Below the pieces are notes generated by a model. That model made no database searches. It was not told the DNA's origin and saw nothing but the letters and a program-made list of their open reading frames with translations. Source: HGM04593 sp045646965 (GTDB taxonomy: Bacteria > Bacteroidota > Bacteroidia > Bacteroidales > Bacteroidaceae). From it: 64,000 nt of DNA. Numbering within the stretch: the first letter of the stretch is position 1; each line of letters starts with the position of its first letter. This document shows positions 41,799 through 49,989 of this stretch, in pieces. The stretch is taken from NCBI GenBank assembly GCA_045646965.1, contig JAZRLR010000025.1, positions 1-64,000 of the forward strand. Direction: 5' to 3'. A program made the translations under genes and the position numbers.

Positions 41799-44630
41799 TC
41801 AGTGTGCTTCGAGCCAGTTGGCCCCCCAGCCGTAGTCGGCGACGAGTGGCACTTTCATTGCAAAGGCCTGCTGCATCTCTTCTACTACTATGGCGAGGAG
41901 TTGCTCTTTCTCCTCGGGAAACACATTAAAGTTGAGTTCATCGTGTACTTGCAGAATCATTGTAGAGCGCAGCTGTTGCTCTTTTATGCGGCGGTATATG
42001 TTTATCATTGCTACCTTAATTATATCGGCTGCGCTGCCCTGTATGGGGGCGTTCACGGCATTGCGCTCGGCATATCCGCGCACCACGGCGTTGTGCGAGT
42101 TTATGTCGGGCAGGAAACGCTTGCGTTTGAAGATAGTCTCCACATATCCTTTAAGCTTTGCATCTTGTTTACATTTTTCAATATATTCGGCTACGCCGTT
42201 GTATGTGGCAAAATAGTTGTCGATAAGCTCTTTTGCCTCGAAACGGTTCACGTTCATCCTCTCGGCAAGGCCAAAGACCGATATGCCGTAAATGATACCG
42301 AAATTGGCAACTTTTGCCTTGCGGCGCTCATCTTTTGTAACCTCTTCTATGGGTTTCTTGTATATCTTGGCGGCTGTTGCGGCGTGAATGTCGTACCCGC
42401 TGCAAAAGTCTTCTATCATATTCTTGTCGCCGCTCAAATGTGCCATAATGCGCAACTCTATCTGCGAATAATCGACCGAAAGAAAGAGGGCGCCGTCGTC
42501 GGGGATGAAGGCTTTACGCACCTCTTTTCCCTCCTCGTCGCGTATGGGGATATTCTGCAGGTTGGGGTTGCTCGAGCTCAAACGGCCGGTAGCTGTCACG
42601 GTCTGGTTATAGGATGTGTGTATCTTTCCCGTACGAGGGTTCACAAGTTCGGGTAGGCTGTCGATGTATGTGCTCAAGAGTTTTTTCAGGCCGCGGTATT
42701 GTAAAATATTTTTTACAATGGGGTGACGGTTCTGCAGCTGCGCAAGCACCTCTTCCGATGTTACAAATTGTCCTGTTTTTGTTTTCTTGGGCTTTTCTAC
42801 AATTTTCATCTTGCCGAAAAGTATATCTCCCACCTGTTTGGGCGATGCTATGTTGAACGGCTCGCCCGCTTGCTCATATATGCTCTCTTCAATCTCTTTG
42901 AGACGGCGTGTGAGCAGGGTTGAGGTCTCTTTGAGCGACTCTGTGTCTATGCGTGCGCCGTTGCGTTCCATATATGCAAGCACGGGTATGAGCGGCATCT
43001 CTATATTGTAGAAGAGTTCTCCGATACCTTCCTGTTCTATCTCCTTCTCGAGAATGTTTTTCAGGCGCAGGGTTATGTCGGCATCTTCGCAGGCGTAGTC
43101 GCATATAGCTTCGGGTGCGAGGTCGCGCATATTCTTTTGTCCTTTTCCTTTCTCGCCTATGAGCTCGGTTATCTTTATTGTCTCGTAGCCGAGGTAAATC
43201 TCGGCGAGGTAGTCCATTCCGTGGTAGAGCTCGGGTTGCAGCACGTAGTGGGCAATCATTGTGTCGAACATCTTGCCGCGCATCTCCACTCCGTAGTTAG
43301 CAAGCACGGTGAGGTCATACTTTATATTTTGTCCCACCTTCACTGTTTTTTCATTTTCTATGACGGGGCGCAAAATTTCGAGACGGCGCATTGTTTCGTT
43401 GCGGTAGTGGGGTAGGGGGATGTAAAATGCCTCTCCTTCCTTCACCGAGAGCGAAATTCCCACAAGCTCGGCCTCAATAGCGTTGGTACTTGTGGTTTCT
43501 GTGTCTATGCACACAGTTTCGTAGTTTTTTACAACAGAAACTAAATTATATATATCTTCTTCTGTGTCAATGAGTTTGTAGGTGTGAGAAGTCTCTTTTA
43601 AGCTCGAATGGCTCGATTTTTTTTCATCGCCCGTGCTGTCGGTGGCAAAAAAATCAAAGAGCGAGGGTTGGAGAGAGTCATTTTTTTTGCTTTTTCCTTT
43701 TGTGGGTGCAGCGGCAGAATTTTCTCCGCCGTCGGCAAAGTCGAAGAGTGAGGGAGCGGTGTTTGTCTTCATCACTCTCTCTTTGAGCGCGCGCAGTTCA
43801 TAAAAGTCAAGCAGGCGTGTGAGCTCCTCTTCGTTTGCGGCTTTACGTTCGAGTGCCTGCATATCGAGCTCCACGGGTACATCGGTTTTTATGGTTGCAA
43901 GAAATTTGCTGAAGAGAATTTTTTCGCGGTTCTCGTCAATCTTTGTTTTCAGAGCTCCTTTCAGCTTGTCGCAGTTGTCGAGCAGGTTCTCTATGCTGCC
44001 GAATTCCGCGATTAGCTTTTGTGCAGTTTTTTCTCCCACGCCGGGGCAGCCGGGTATATTGTCACTTGCATCGCCCATAAGTCCCAGGATATCTATTACC
44101 TGCTCGGTGCGCTCGATGCCGAACTTCTCTTTCACTCTATCGACGCCCATCACCTCGAAATCCTTGTCGCCATACTTGGGGCGATAGATAAAGACCTTCT
44201 CGCTCACAAGCTGTCCGTAGTCCTTGTCGGGCGTCATCATATATGTAATAATTCCCCTTTTTTCCGCCTCTTTTGCGAGGGTTCCAACCACGTCGTCGGC
44301 CTCGTATCCGGGTACTTCGTACACGGGGATATTATAGGCTGCAAGTATCTCTTTTATCACGGGCACCGACGCGCGTATAACCTCGGGCGTCTCCTCACGT
44401 TGCGCCTTGTATTGCTCAAATGCCTCGTGTCTGAAGGTCTTTCCTTTGGGATCGAATGCCACACCTATATGCGTGGGATTCTCCTTCTTGAGTACATCCT
44501 CGAGGGTGTTTACAAAGCCCAGCAAAGCCGATGTGTTAAAGCCCTTGGAATTTATCCTCGGCTTCTTTATAAATGCATAGTAGGCACGGTATATAAGCGC
44601 GTATGCGTCGAGCAGAAATAGTTTCTCCAT
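41799..44630 (-). CDS. polA: DNA polymerase I
   Basis: Replication and repair polymerase of 943 residues with three domains. Residues 1-290 are the 5'-3' exonuclease (FLLDAYALIYRAYYAF; GYEADDVVGTLA; GVGEKTAQKLI). Residues about 345-540 are a 3'-5' exonuclease with DTETTSTN, NIKYD and YACEDAD intact, so proofreading is probably active. The polymerase part carries SVDYSQIELRIMAHLSGD (A), RRKAKVANFGIIYGIS (B) and QVHDELNF (C). A Ser/Lys-rich linker lies near residues 295-340. Monocistronic, with its own terminator. Confidence 0.97.
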   Translation of the reverse strand: MEKLFLLDAYALIYRAYYAFIKKPRINSKGFNTSALLGFVNTLEDVLKKENPTHIGVAFDPKGKTFRHEAFEQYKAQREETPEVIRASVPVIKEILAAYNIPVYEVPGYEADDVVGTLAKEAEKRGIITYMMTPDKDYGQLVSEKVFIYRPKYGDKDFEVMGVDRVKEKFGIERTEQVIDILGLMGDASDNIPGCPGVGEKTAQKLIAEFGSIENLLDNCDKLKGALKTKIDENREKILFSKFLATIKTDVPVELDMQALERKAANEEELTRLLDFYELRALKERVMKTNTAPSLFDFADGGENSAAAPTKGKSKKNDSLQPSLFDFFATDSTGDEKKSSHSSLKETSHTYKLIDTEEDIYNLVSVVKNYETVCIDTETTSTNAIEAELVGISLSVKEGEAFYIPLPHYRNETMRRLEILRPVIENEKTVKVGQNIKYDLTVLANYGVEMRGKMFDTMIAHYVLQPELYHGMDYLAEIYLGYETIKITELIGEKGKGQKNMRDLAPEAICDYACEDADITLRLKNILEKEIEQEGIGELFYNIEMPLIPVLAYMERNGARIDTESLKETSTLLTRRLKEIEESIYEQAGEPFNIASPKQVGDILFGKMKIVEKPKKTKTGQFVTSEEVLAQLQNRHPIVKNILQYRGLKKLLSTYIDSLPELVNPRTGKIHTSYNQTVTATGRLSSSNPNLQNIPIRDEEGKEVRKAFIPDDGALFLSVDYSQIELRIMAHLSGDKNMIEDFCSGYDIHAATAAKIYKKPIEEVTKDERRKAKVANFGIIYGISVFGLAERMNVNRFEAKELIDNYFATYNGVAEYIEKCKQDAKLKGYVETIFKRKRFLPDINSHNAVVRGYAERNAVNAPIQGSAADIIKVAMINIYRRIKEQQLRSTMILQVHDELNFNVFPEEKEQLLAIVVEEMQQAFAMKVPLVADYGWGANWLEAH

Positions 44631-44761
44631 ATTCTAATAATATTAATCGGATTGTAAAAATACAAAATTTATGCTACTATCCATATTCTTTTTTATTACT
44701 TTTGTAGGCAAGGTGCGTTATGTGCACCATATTTAAGTAATATTACATTTTATAAGGCAAT

Positions 44762-45736
44762 ATGGACATAATATCAACCATACAGGCTCCCATAAAAGAA
44801 CACTTCGAGGCGTTCAAGGAGTATTATGGCGCGCAATTCAATAGCAAGATTCCTTTGCTCGACAGTGCGCTCGCGAGCGTGTCGGGCTCTGTGGGCAAGA
44901 TGATGCGTCCTATGCTCTTATTACTTGCCGCAAAGAGTTGTGGAGAAATAACCACGGCGACCTATCCAGCTGCGGCTTCGTTGGAGCTGCTGCACACTGC
45001 CTCGCTGCTGCACGACGATGTGGTGGACGAGAGCCCTATGCGTCGCGGTCGTCCCTCGCTCAACACTCTTTACAGCAACCGCATTGCCATACTCACGGGT
45101 GATTACCTATTTTCGCTTGCGCTCAATAACTCGGCGCAAACAAAAAACATCGAAATAATCGAGCAATTATCTATGCTCGGGTGTGCTCTTTCGAGCGGTG
45201 AAATGATGCAGCTTCAGGCACAAAATAACGGTGTTTTCAACGAGGAGAATTACTATAACATTATCAAAGGAAAGACCGCTTCGCTCTTTGCTTCTTGTGC
45301 ATATATAGGCGCTCTCTCGGCCGGAGCATCTAAAGAGACTGCCGAAAAGATGCGTCTCTTTGGCGAGCTCACCGGTATTTGTTTCCAGATAAAAGACGAT
45401 ATCTTCGACTATTTCTCGGCCGACATAGGTAAGCCCACGGGCAGCGATATACGCGAGGGCAAGGTAACTCTTCCTGCTCTTTATCTCCTGCGCACCGACG
45501 ACGACAGCCGCGTAAAGGCAATCGGCACAAAGATAGAGCAGGGCAGTGAACTCACCGATGAGGAGATAGAACTCATCATAGAGCGCTCGAAAAGCTGTGG
45601 CGGAATAGACTATGCAAATGCTAAAATTCAGGAGCTGCGCAGCGAGGCTCTCTCGCTCCTCACCGACGAAATTCCCGAGGATTGCCGCACCGCTCTTGCA
45701 GCTTATATCGATTGCGTAATTACGCGCGACAAATAA
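44762..45736 (+). CDS. Polyprenyl diphosphate synthase
   Basis: A trans-prenyltransferase that extends isoprenoid diphosphates, probably for the menaquinone side chain. The 324-residue protein has both aspartate-rich motifs: LLHDDVVDESPMRRGRPS near residue 78-95 and FQIKDDIFDYFSAD near 209-222, plus GKVTLPALYLL. Chain length cannot be read from sequence with certainty; residues before the first DDxxD (ASLELLHTASL) are small, allowing a long product. Single gene with a TACTTTTG box near 44,696 and a strong terminator. Confidence 0.9.
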   Translation: MDIISTIQAPIKEHFEAFKEYYGAQFNSKIPLLDSALASVSGSVGKMMRPMLLLLAAKSCGEITTATYPAAASLELLHTASLLHDDVVDESPMRRGRPSLNTLYSNRIAILTGDYLFSLALNNSAQTKNIEIIEQLSMLGCALSSGEMMQLQAQNNGVFNEENYYNIIKGKTASLFASCAYIGALSAGASKETAEKMRLFGELTGICFQIKDDIFDYFSADIGKPTGSDIREGKVTLPALYLLRTDDDSRVKAIGTKIEQGSELTDEEIELIIERSKSCGGIDYANAKIQELRSEALSLLTDEIPEDCRTALAAYIDCVITRDK

Positions 45737-45763
45737 CCCCTCGATAGGGTAGTGGAGTAAAAT

Positions 45764-45795
45764 TTAAGGCCTGCATTTGCAGGCCTTAATTATAT
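45764..45795. terminator. Bidirectional terminator
   Basis: TTAAGGCCTGC (45764-45774) pairs with GCAGGCCTTAA (45779-45789) around ATTT. It separates the convergent polyprenyl synthase and deoC genes. Confidence 0.8.
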
Positions 45796-45833
45796 TGTGC
45801 AGGTAATCGATATTACCCCTTTTTACCGTGAGT

Positions 45834-46772
45834 TTAGAAGAATTTTACATCCTCTCCCACAATCTCGCTCAAGCAGAGATTTGCAAGGCGGCTTGTGCCC
45901 AAGCGGAAGAGCTCGTTGGTGAGCCATTCCTCTCCCAGGAGCTCTTTTACTATGGTATAGTATACAAGTGCGTCGCGCACTGTATTAATGCCTCCTGCGG
46001 GCTTAAATCCAATCTTGCGGCCTGTCTTTTGGTAGTACTCCTTTATGGTGCTGCACATAATATATGCGGCCTCGGGTGTGGCGGCAGGTGACTCTTTTCC
46101 TGTAGATGTTTTAATGAAGTCGGCACCCGAATACATCGACAAAATCGATGCTTTCTTTATATTCTCGGCTGTAGCAAGAGCTCCTGTCTCGAGGATTACT
46201 TTGAGGTGTTTCTCGCCACATACGTTCTTGAGTTCCTGTATCTCGTCGCACACGCTCTCGTAGTCGCCGCTCAGGAATTTACCTACGCTCAATACAATGT
46301 CAATCTCTGTGGCTCCCTCGTGTATGGCCATAGCTGTCTCGGCAATCTTTATCTCCTGGAATGTCTGTGACGAGGGGAACCCTGCCGATACGCAGGCTAT
46401 CTCCACGTTATCCACCTCGAGTGTGTCGCTCACAATCTTGGCAAAGCAGGGGTAGACGCATATTGCAGCTACGTTCTTCAAGTAGGGGTATTTGTCGTCG
46501 AACTCGTTTACTTTCTCGGTGAACTTGAGCACGCTCTCCTCGCTGTCGGTGCATTTGAGGGTGGTGAGGTCGATGCAGTTGAAAAGGAATTTCTTTACCT
46601 CTTGTGTGTTGTTTTCTTCAACCTTCTCCTCTATAAGTCTCTTCACGTTCTCTGCCACCTCTGCGTCGCTCATAGCGGGGGTGTACTCTTTAAGTACAAA
46701 TTCGTACTTGCTCTCCTCCTCGGCGTGGTAGTGGTTATGCTCTCCGCAGCCACAGTTACAATTGTTGCTCAT
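45834..46772 (-). CDS. deoC: Deoxyribose-phosphate aldolase with Cys/His-rich N-terminus
   Basis: Cleaves 2-deoxyribose 5-phosphate to glyceraldehyde 3-phosphate and acetaldehyde. The TIM-barrel core has the Schiff-base Lys in SGADFIKTSTGKES and the second Lys in IGFKPAGGI, with EIDIVLSVGKFLSGDY. At 312 residues it exceeds the usual 215-260: about 75 residues are added in front, beginning with CNCGCGEHNHYH, a likely metal-binding patch. It overlaps mazG by 4 bases (ATGA). Confidence 0.92.
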   Translation of the reverse strand: MSNNCNCGCGEHNHYHAEEESKYEFVLKEYTPAMSDAEVAENVKRLIEEKVEENNTQEVKKFLFNCIDLTTLKCTDSEESVLKFTEKVNEFDDKYPYLKNVAAICVYPCFAKIVSDTLEVDNVEIACVSAGFPSSQTFQEIKIAETAMAIHEGATEIDIVLSVGKFLSGDYESVCDEIQELKNVCGEKHLKVILETGALATAENIKKASILSMYSGADFIKTSTGKESPAATPEAAYIMCSTIKEYYQKTGRKIGFKPAGGINTVRDALVYYTIVKELLGEEWLTNELFRLGTSRLANLCLSEIVGEDVKFF

Positions 46773-47098
46773 TTCTGTATCAGTTTAGGGTTGTTTATAT
46801 GTCTTTTTTCGTCTCTTTTACTCTTTTTATCGAAGTTTTTCTGCAGTGCCTCGGTGAGGTTCACTCCTGTCTGGTTGGCTATGCAGATGAGTACCCATAG
46901 CACGTCGGCAAGTTCGTCGCCGAGGTCGCTTTTCTCGCCTTCCTTGAACGATTGCTCTCCGTAGCGGCGGGACATTATGCGGGCTACCTCTCCCACCTCC
47001 TCGGTGAGGATTGCGGTATTTGTGAGCTCATTGAAATATCTCACACCATAGCTCTTTATCCACTCGTCTACGCGCTCCTGTGCCTCTTGTATGGTCAT
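46769..47098 (-). CDS. MazG-like nucleotide pyrophosphohydrolase
   Basis: A 109-residue all-alpha NTP pyrophosphohydrolase. The metal-binding signature is ILTEEVGEVARIMSRRYGEQ (E-E-x-x-E, residues about 30-40) followed by DLGDELADVLWVLICIANQTG with the second acidic pair (E-x-x-D). Single-domain members clear aberrant nucleotides. It begins 3 bases after dtd ends and is coupled to deoC. Confidence 0.9.
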   Translation of the reverse strand: MTIQEAQERVDEWIKSYGVRYFNELTNTAILTEEVGEVARIMSRRYGEQSFKEGEKSDLGDELADVLWVLICIANQTGVNLTEALQKNFDKKSKRDEKRHINNPKLIQK

Positions 47099-47101
47099 AA
47101 G

Positions 47102-47554
47102 TTATTCTCGGTTTTTAGAGTCTATAAATATAGTAACGGGGCCGTCGTTCAATAGTTCAATCTTCATATCGGCTCCAAATATTCCTCTCTTTATCGGTTT
47201 GTTTGCGGCTATTTCCATCTCTGTGCAGAATTGCTCATAAAGGGGAATGGAAATATCGGGCTTTGCGGCTTTTATGTAGGATGGGCGGTTGCCTTTCTTT
47301 GTCGATGCCATAAGGGTGAACTGGCTCACTGCAAGAATGTCGCCGCAGGTGTCGGTTACCGAGAGATTCATAACGCCGTTTTCATCGTCGAAAAGTCTTA
47401 TGTTTGCAATCTTTTTTGTGAGCCACTCTATGTCGTCGGCTGTGTCTTCGTCGCATATTCCCACAAATACAAGCAGACCTTTGTCGATAGATGATATGAG
47501 TTCGTTGTCTACGGTTACCGATGCTCTTTTAACTCTTTGAATCAATACTCTCAT
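47102..47554 (-). CDS. dtd: D-aminoacyl-tRNA deacylase
   Basis: Removes D-amino acids, and Gly mischarged on tRNA-Ala, from tRNA. A 150-residue DTD: MRVLIQRVKRASVTVDNE at the N-terminus, SQFTLMASTKKGNRPSYIKAA with the invariant SQFTL, and the cis Gly-Pro motif NDGPVTI near the end. Length is normal. It sits in the uvrC-dtd-mazG-deoC run, 30 bases after uvrC. Confidence 0.95.
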   Translation of the reverse strand: MRVLIQRVKRASVTVDNELISSIDKGLLVFVGICDEDTADDIEWLTKKIANIRLFDDENGVMNLSVTDTCGDILAVSQFTLMASTKKGNRPSYIKAAKPDISIPLYEQFCTEMEIAANKPIKRGIFGADMKIELLNDGPVTIFIDSKNRE

Positions 47555-47584
47555 TGTTCTTTTTTCTTTATAAGTGCAAAGGTA

Positions 47585-49417
47585 TTAATTTTTATCTGAA
47601 TTGAACGCTTTGTGCAGGATTTCTGCTTTTGCTTCTCCCACCACGGCTGCGAGTTCTTGCGGGCTTGCGGCTTTTATTCTCTTCACACTTTTGAAATGCT
47701 GAAGCAATGATTGTTTGCTCTTTTCACCGATGCCTTTTATAGTATCGAGTTCCGATGCAGTTTGGCTCTTGCTGCGTTTATGCCTGTGGAATGTGATTGC
47801 AAAGCGATGAACTTCGTCCTGTATCTGCGTCATAAGTTTAAATATGGCGCTGTTTTGTTTGAGGCCTATTGTGGCTCCGCTCTGTCCGAGTATAAGTTCC
47901 GATGTGCGGTGTCGTCCATCTTTTACAAGCCCGACAATCGGTATCTGTAATCCTAATTTGTCTTCGGTGATACTGCGTATTGCCTCTATCTGTCCTTTGC
48001 CTCCGTCGGCGATAATGAGGTTGGGCAGTGTGCCCTCCTCTTCAATTATTCTGCTGTATCGGCGTTCCACTACTTCGCGCATCGAGGCGTAGTCGTCGGG
48101 CCCCACGACGGTTTTTATATTGTATTTGCGATACTCTTTTTTTGCGGGTTTCAGCTTTTCAAAAACTACGCAGGCTGCAACGGCGTCGGCTCCCTGTGTG
48201 TTCGAGTTGTCGAAACATTCTATTCTTATAGGTAATTTTTCGAGGTGTAGCTCCTGCTGAATTTCCTTGAGCAGGCGTGTGGTTTTTTGCTCGGGATTGA
48301 GCTTTTCTTCCTGTTTAAGTCGGTCGGCTTTGTACTGTTTTACGTTGAGTCGCGAGAGTGCAAGCAGGCGTGCCTTGTCGCCTTTTTGGGGTAGGGTGAT
48401 GGTTGTGTTCTCGTAGGGGAGCTCCACGGTAAAAGGCAATATAATCTCGCGTGCGTCGCTGTTGAATCGCTCGCGCAATTCCATAATTCCCATAGCGAGA
48501 ATCTCCTCGTCGCTCTCGTCGAGGCGTTTCATATACTCTATGGTGAAGGCCTGGTTTACGCAGCCATTTGTGATGTGAAGAAAATTTATGTAGGCGCTCT
48601 TTTCGTCGCTCTCGATAGAGAATACGTCTACGTTGCTGAGCGTGGCGCTTACCACCTCGCTGCGGTTGCGAAAGTTCTCGATAAGCAGGTAGCGTTCCTT
48701 TATTTTTTGTGCCTCCTCGAAGTTCATCTTTTCGGCAAAGGAGCGCATTTCGTTCCTCATCGTATCTTGCAGAATGCGTATGTCTCCTTTTAAAATTGAG
48801 GTTACCTGTGAGATGTATTTGGCATACTCTTCGCACGAGATTTTCCCTATACAGGGAGCGCAACAGTTGTGAATCTGGTATTCGAGACAGGCACTCAATC
48901 GTCCTTGTCGCACAGCTTCGGGGGTTATCTTCAGGTTGCAGGTGCGCAGCGGGTAGAGCTCTTTTATGAGCTCGAGCAGGGCATTCAGCGCACCTATATT
49001 TGTGTAGGGGCCAAAGTAGCGACCTGCGTTTTTTACAATCTTGCGTGTCTTGAATATCTTGGGGAAATAGTCGTTACTTATGCAGATTGAGGGGTAGGTC
49101 TTGTCGTCCTTGAGCAGAATATTATAGCGAGGCTTGTGCCGCTTTATGAGATTGTTCTCCAAAAGCAGAGCATCGGCCTCGCTATTTACTACAATGTAGC
49201 GTATGTCGGCAATCTTGGCAACAAGTAATCTTGTCTTCAGAGACTGCTGGTCTTTGTTGAAATAAGAGGATACGCGGCGCTTGAGATTCTTTGCTTTTCC
49301 CACATAAATTATGGTGCCGCTATCGTCGAGATATTGGTAGCAGCCGGGCTTTTCGGGGAGGTTGGTTACAATGCTTTTTATGTACTCCTCGCGCTGTGTC
49401 CTCTCTTCTTTATTCAT
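47585..49417 (-). CDS. uvrC: Excinuclease ABC subunit C
   Basis: Makes both incisions in nucleotide excision repair. The 610-residue protein carries the GIY-YIG domain (KPGCYQYLDDSGTIIYVGKAKNLKRRVSSYF, about 17-50), the UVR segment (about 200-240), the RNase H-like endonuclease core (ECFDNSNTQGADAVAACVVFEK; LIIADGGKGQI) and the C-terminal helix-hairpin-helix (TIKGIGEKSKQSLLQHFKS). Its ATG overlaps the last base of the apt stop codon. Confidence 0.97.
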   Translation of the reverse strand: MNKEERTQREEYIKSIVTNLPEKPGCYQYLDDSGTIIYVGKAKNLKRRVSSYFNKDQQSLKTRLLVAKIADIRYIVVNSEADALLLENNLIKRHKPRYNILLKDDKTYPSICISNDYFPKIFKTRKIVKNAGRYFGPYTNIGALNALLELIKELYPLRTCNLKITPEAVRQGRLSACLEYQIHNCCAPCIGKISCEEYAKYISQVTSILKGDIRILQDTMRNEMRSFAEKMNFEEAQKIKERYLLIENFRNRSEVVSATLSNVDVFSIESDEKSAYINFLHITNGCVNQAFTIEYMKRLDESDEEILAMGIMELRERFNSDAREIILPFTVELPYENTTITLPQKGDKARLLALSRLNVKQYKADRLKQEEKLNPEQKTTRLLKEIQQELHLEKLPIRIECFDNSNTQGADAVAACVVFEKLKPAKKEYRKYNIKTVVGPDDYASMREVVERRYSRIIEEEGTLPNLIIADGGKGQIEAIRSITEDKLGLQIPIVGLVKDGRHRTSELILGQSGATIGLKQNSAIFKLMTQIQDEVHRFAITFHRHKRSKSQTASELDTIKGIGEKSKQSLLQHFKSVKRIKAASPQELAAVVGEAKAEILHKAFNSDKN

Positions 49418-49950
49418 TACTTTCCCTCTAATGTGAGCAGGCAGTCAATCTCGGTGTCGGTGGGGAAGATGTCGCGTCCTTTGAGTCCCTTGAGCTCAAT
49501 GAGGAAGTTTATCATTACCTTCTTGGGATTGAGTTTCTGCACAAGGTTATATGCAGCAAGCATAGTGCCGCCTGTTGCAAGAAGGTCGTCGTGTATGAGC
49601 ACTACGTCGTTCTCGTCGATGGCGTCTTTGTGTATCTCTATTGTGTCGGTTCCATACTCCTTGTCGTAGCTCTCGCTGATTGTCTCTGCGGGCAGCTTGC
49701 CGGGTTTGCGTATGGGCACAAATCCTGCGTTCAGTTTCACGGCGAGTGAAGCTCCCATAACAAAGCCGCGCGACTCAATGCCCACAACTTTTGTTATGCC
49801 GCAATCCTTGTATCTTTCATAAAGAGCTTGGTCGAGTTCTTTGAGACAAGCAGGGTTTTTAAAGAGTGAAGTCACGTCTTTGAATTGAATTCCCGGTATG
49901 GGGAAATCGGGGATGTTTCTCAAGTTTGAGAGGAGTAAATCTTTGTTCAT
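49417..49950 (-). CDS. apt: Adenine phosphoribosyltransferase
   Basis: Salvages adenine to AMP. A 177-residue type I PRTase with the PRPP-binding loop VLIHDDLLATGGTMLAAYNLV, GIESRGFVMGASLAVKLNAGFVPIRKPGKLP and IPGIQFKDVT. Length is normal. Its gene follows mnmG after a 39-base gap that contains the parS site, and overlaps uvrC by 1 base. Confidence 0.96.
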   Translation of the reverse strand: MNKDLLLSNLRNIPDFPIPGIQFKDVTSLFKNPACLKELDQALYERYKDCGITKVVGIESRGFVMGASLAVKLNAGFVPIRKPGKLPAETISESYDKEYGTDTIEIHKDAIDENDVVLIHDDLLATGGTMLAAYNLVQKLNPKKVMINFLIELKGLKGRDIFPTDTEIDCLLTLEGK

Positions 49951-49970
49951 AGCTCTATGTTTTTGGTTAG

Positions 49971-49986
49971 TGTTTCACGTGGAACA
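49971..49986. other. parS chromosome-partition site
   Basis: TGTTTCACGTGGAACA; its complement TGTTCCACGTGAAACA is the canonical ParB-binding sequence, with the CACGTG core and both arms matching. It lies in the 39-base gap between mnmG and apt. ParB spreading from such sites loads SMC near the origin. It is the only match seen in the window. Confidence 0.88.
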
Positions 49987-49989
49987 ATT

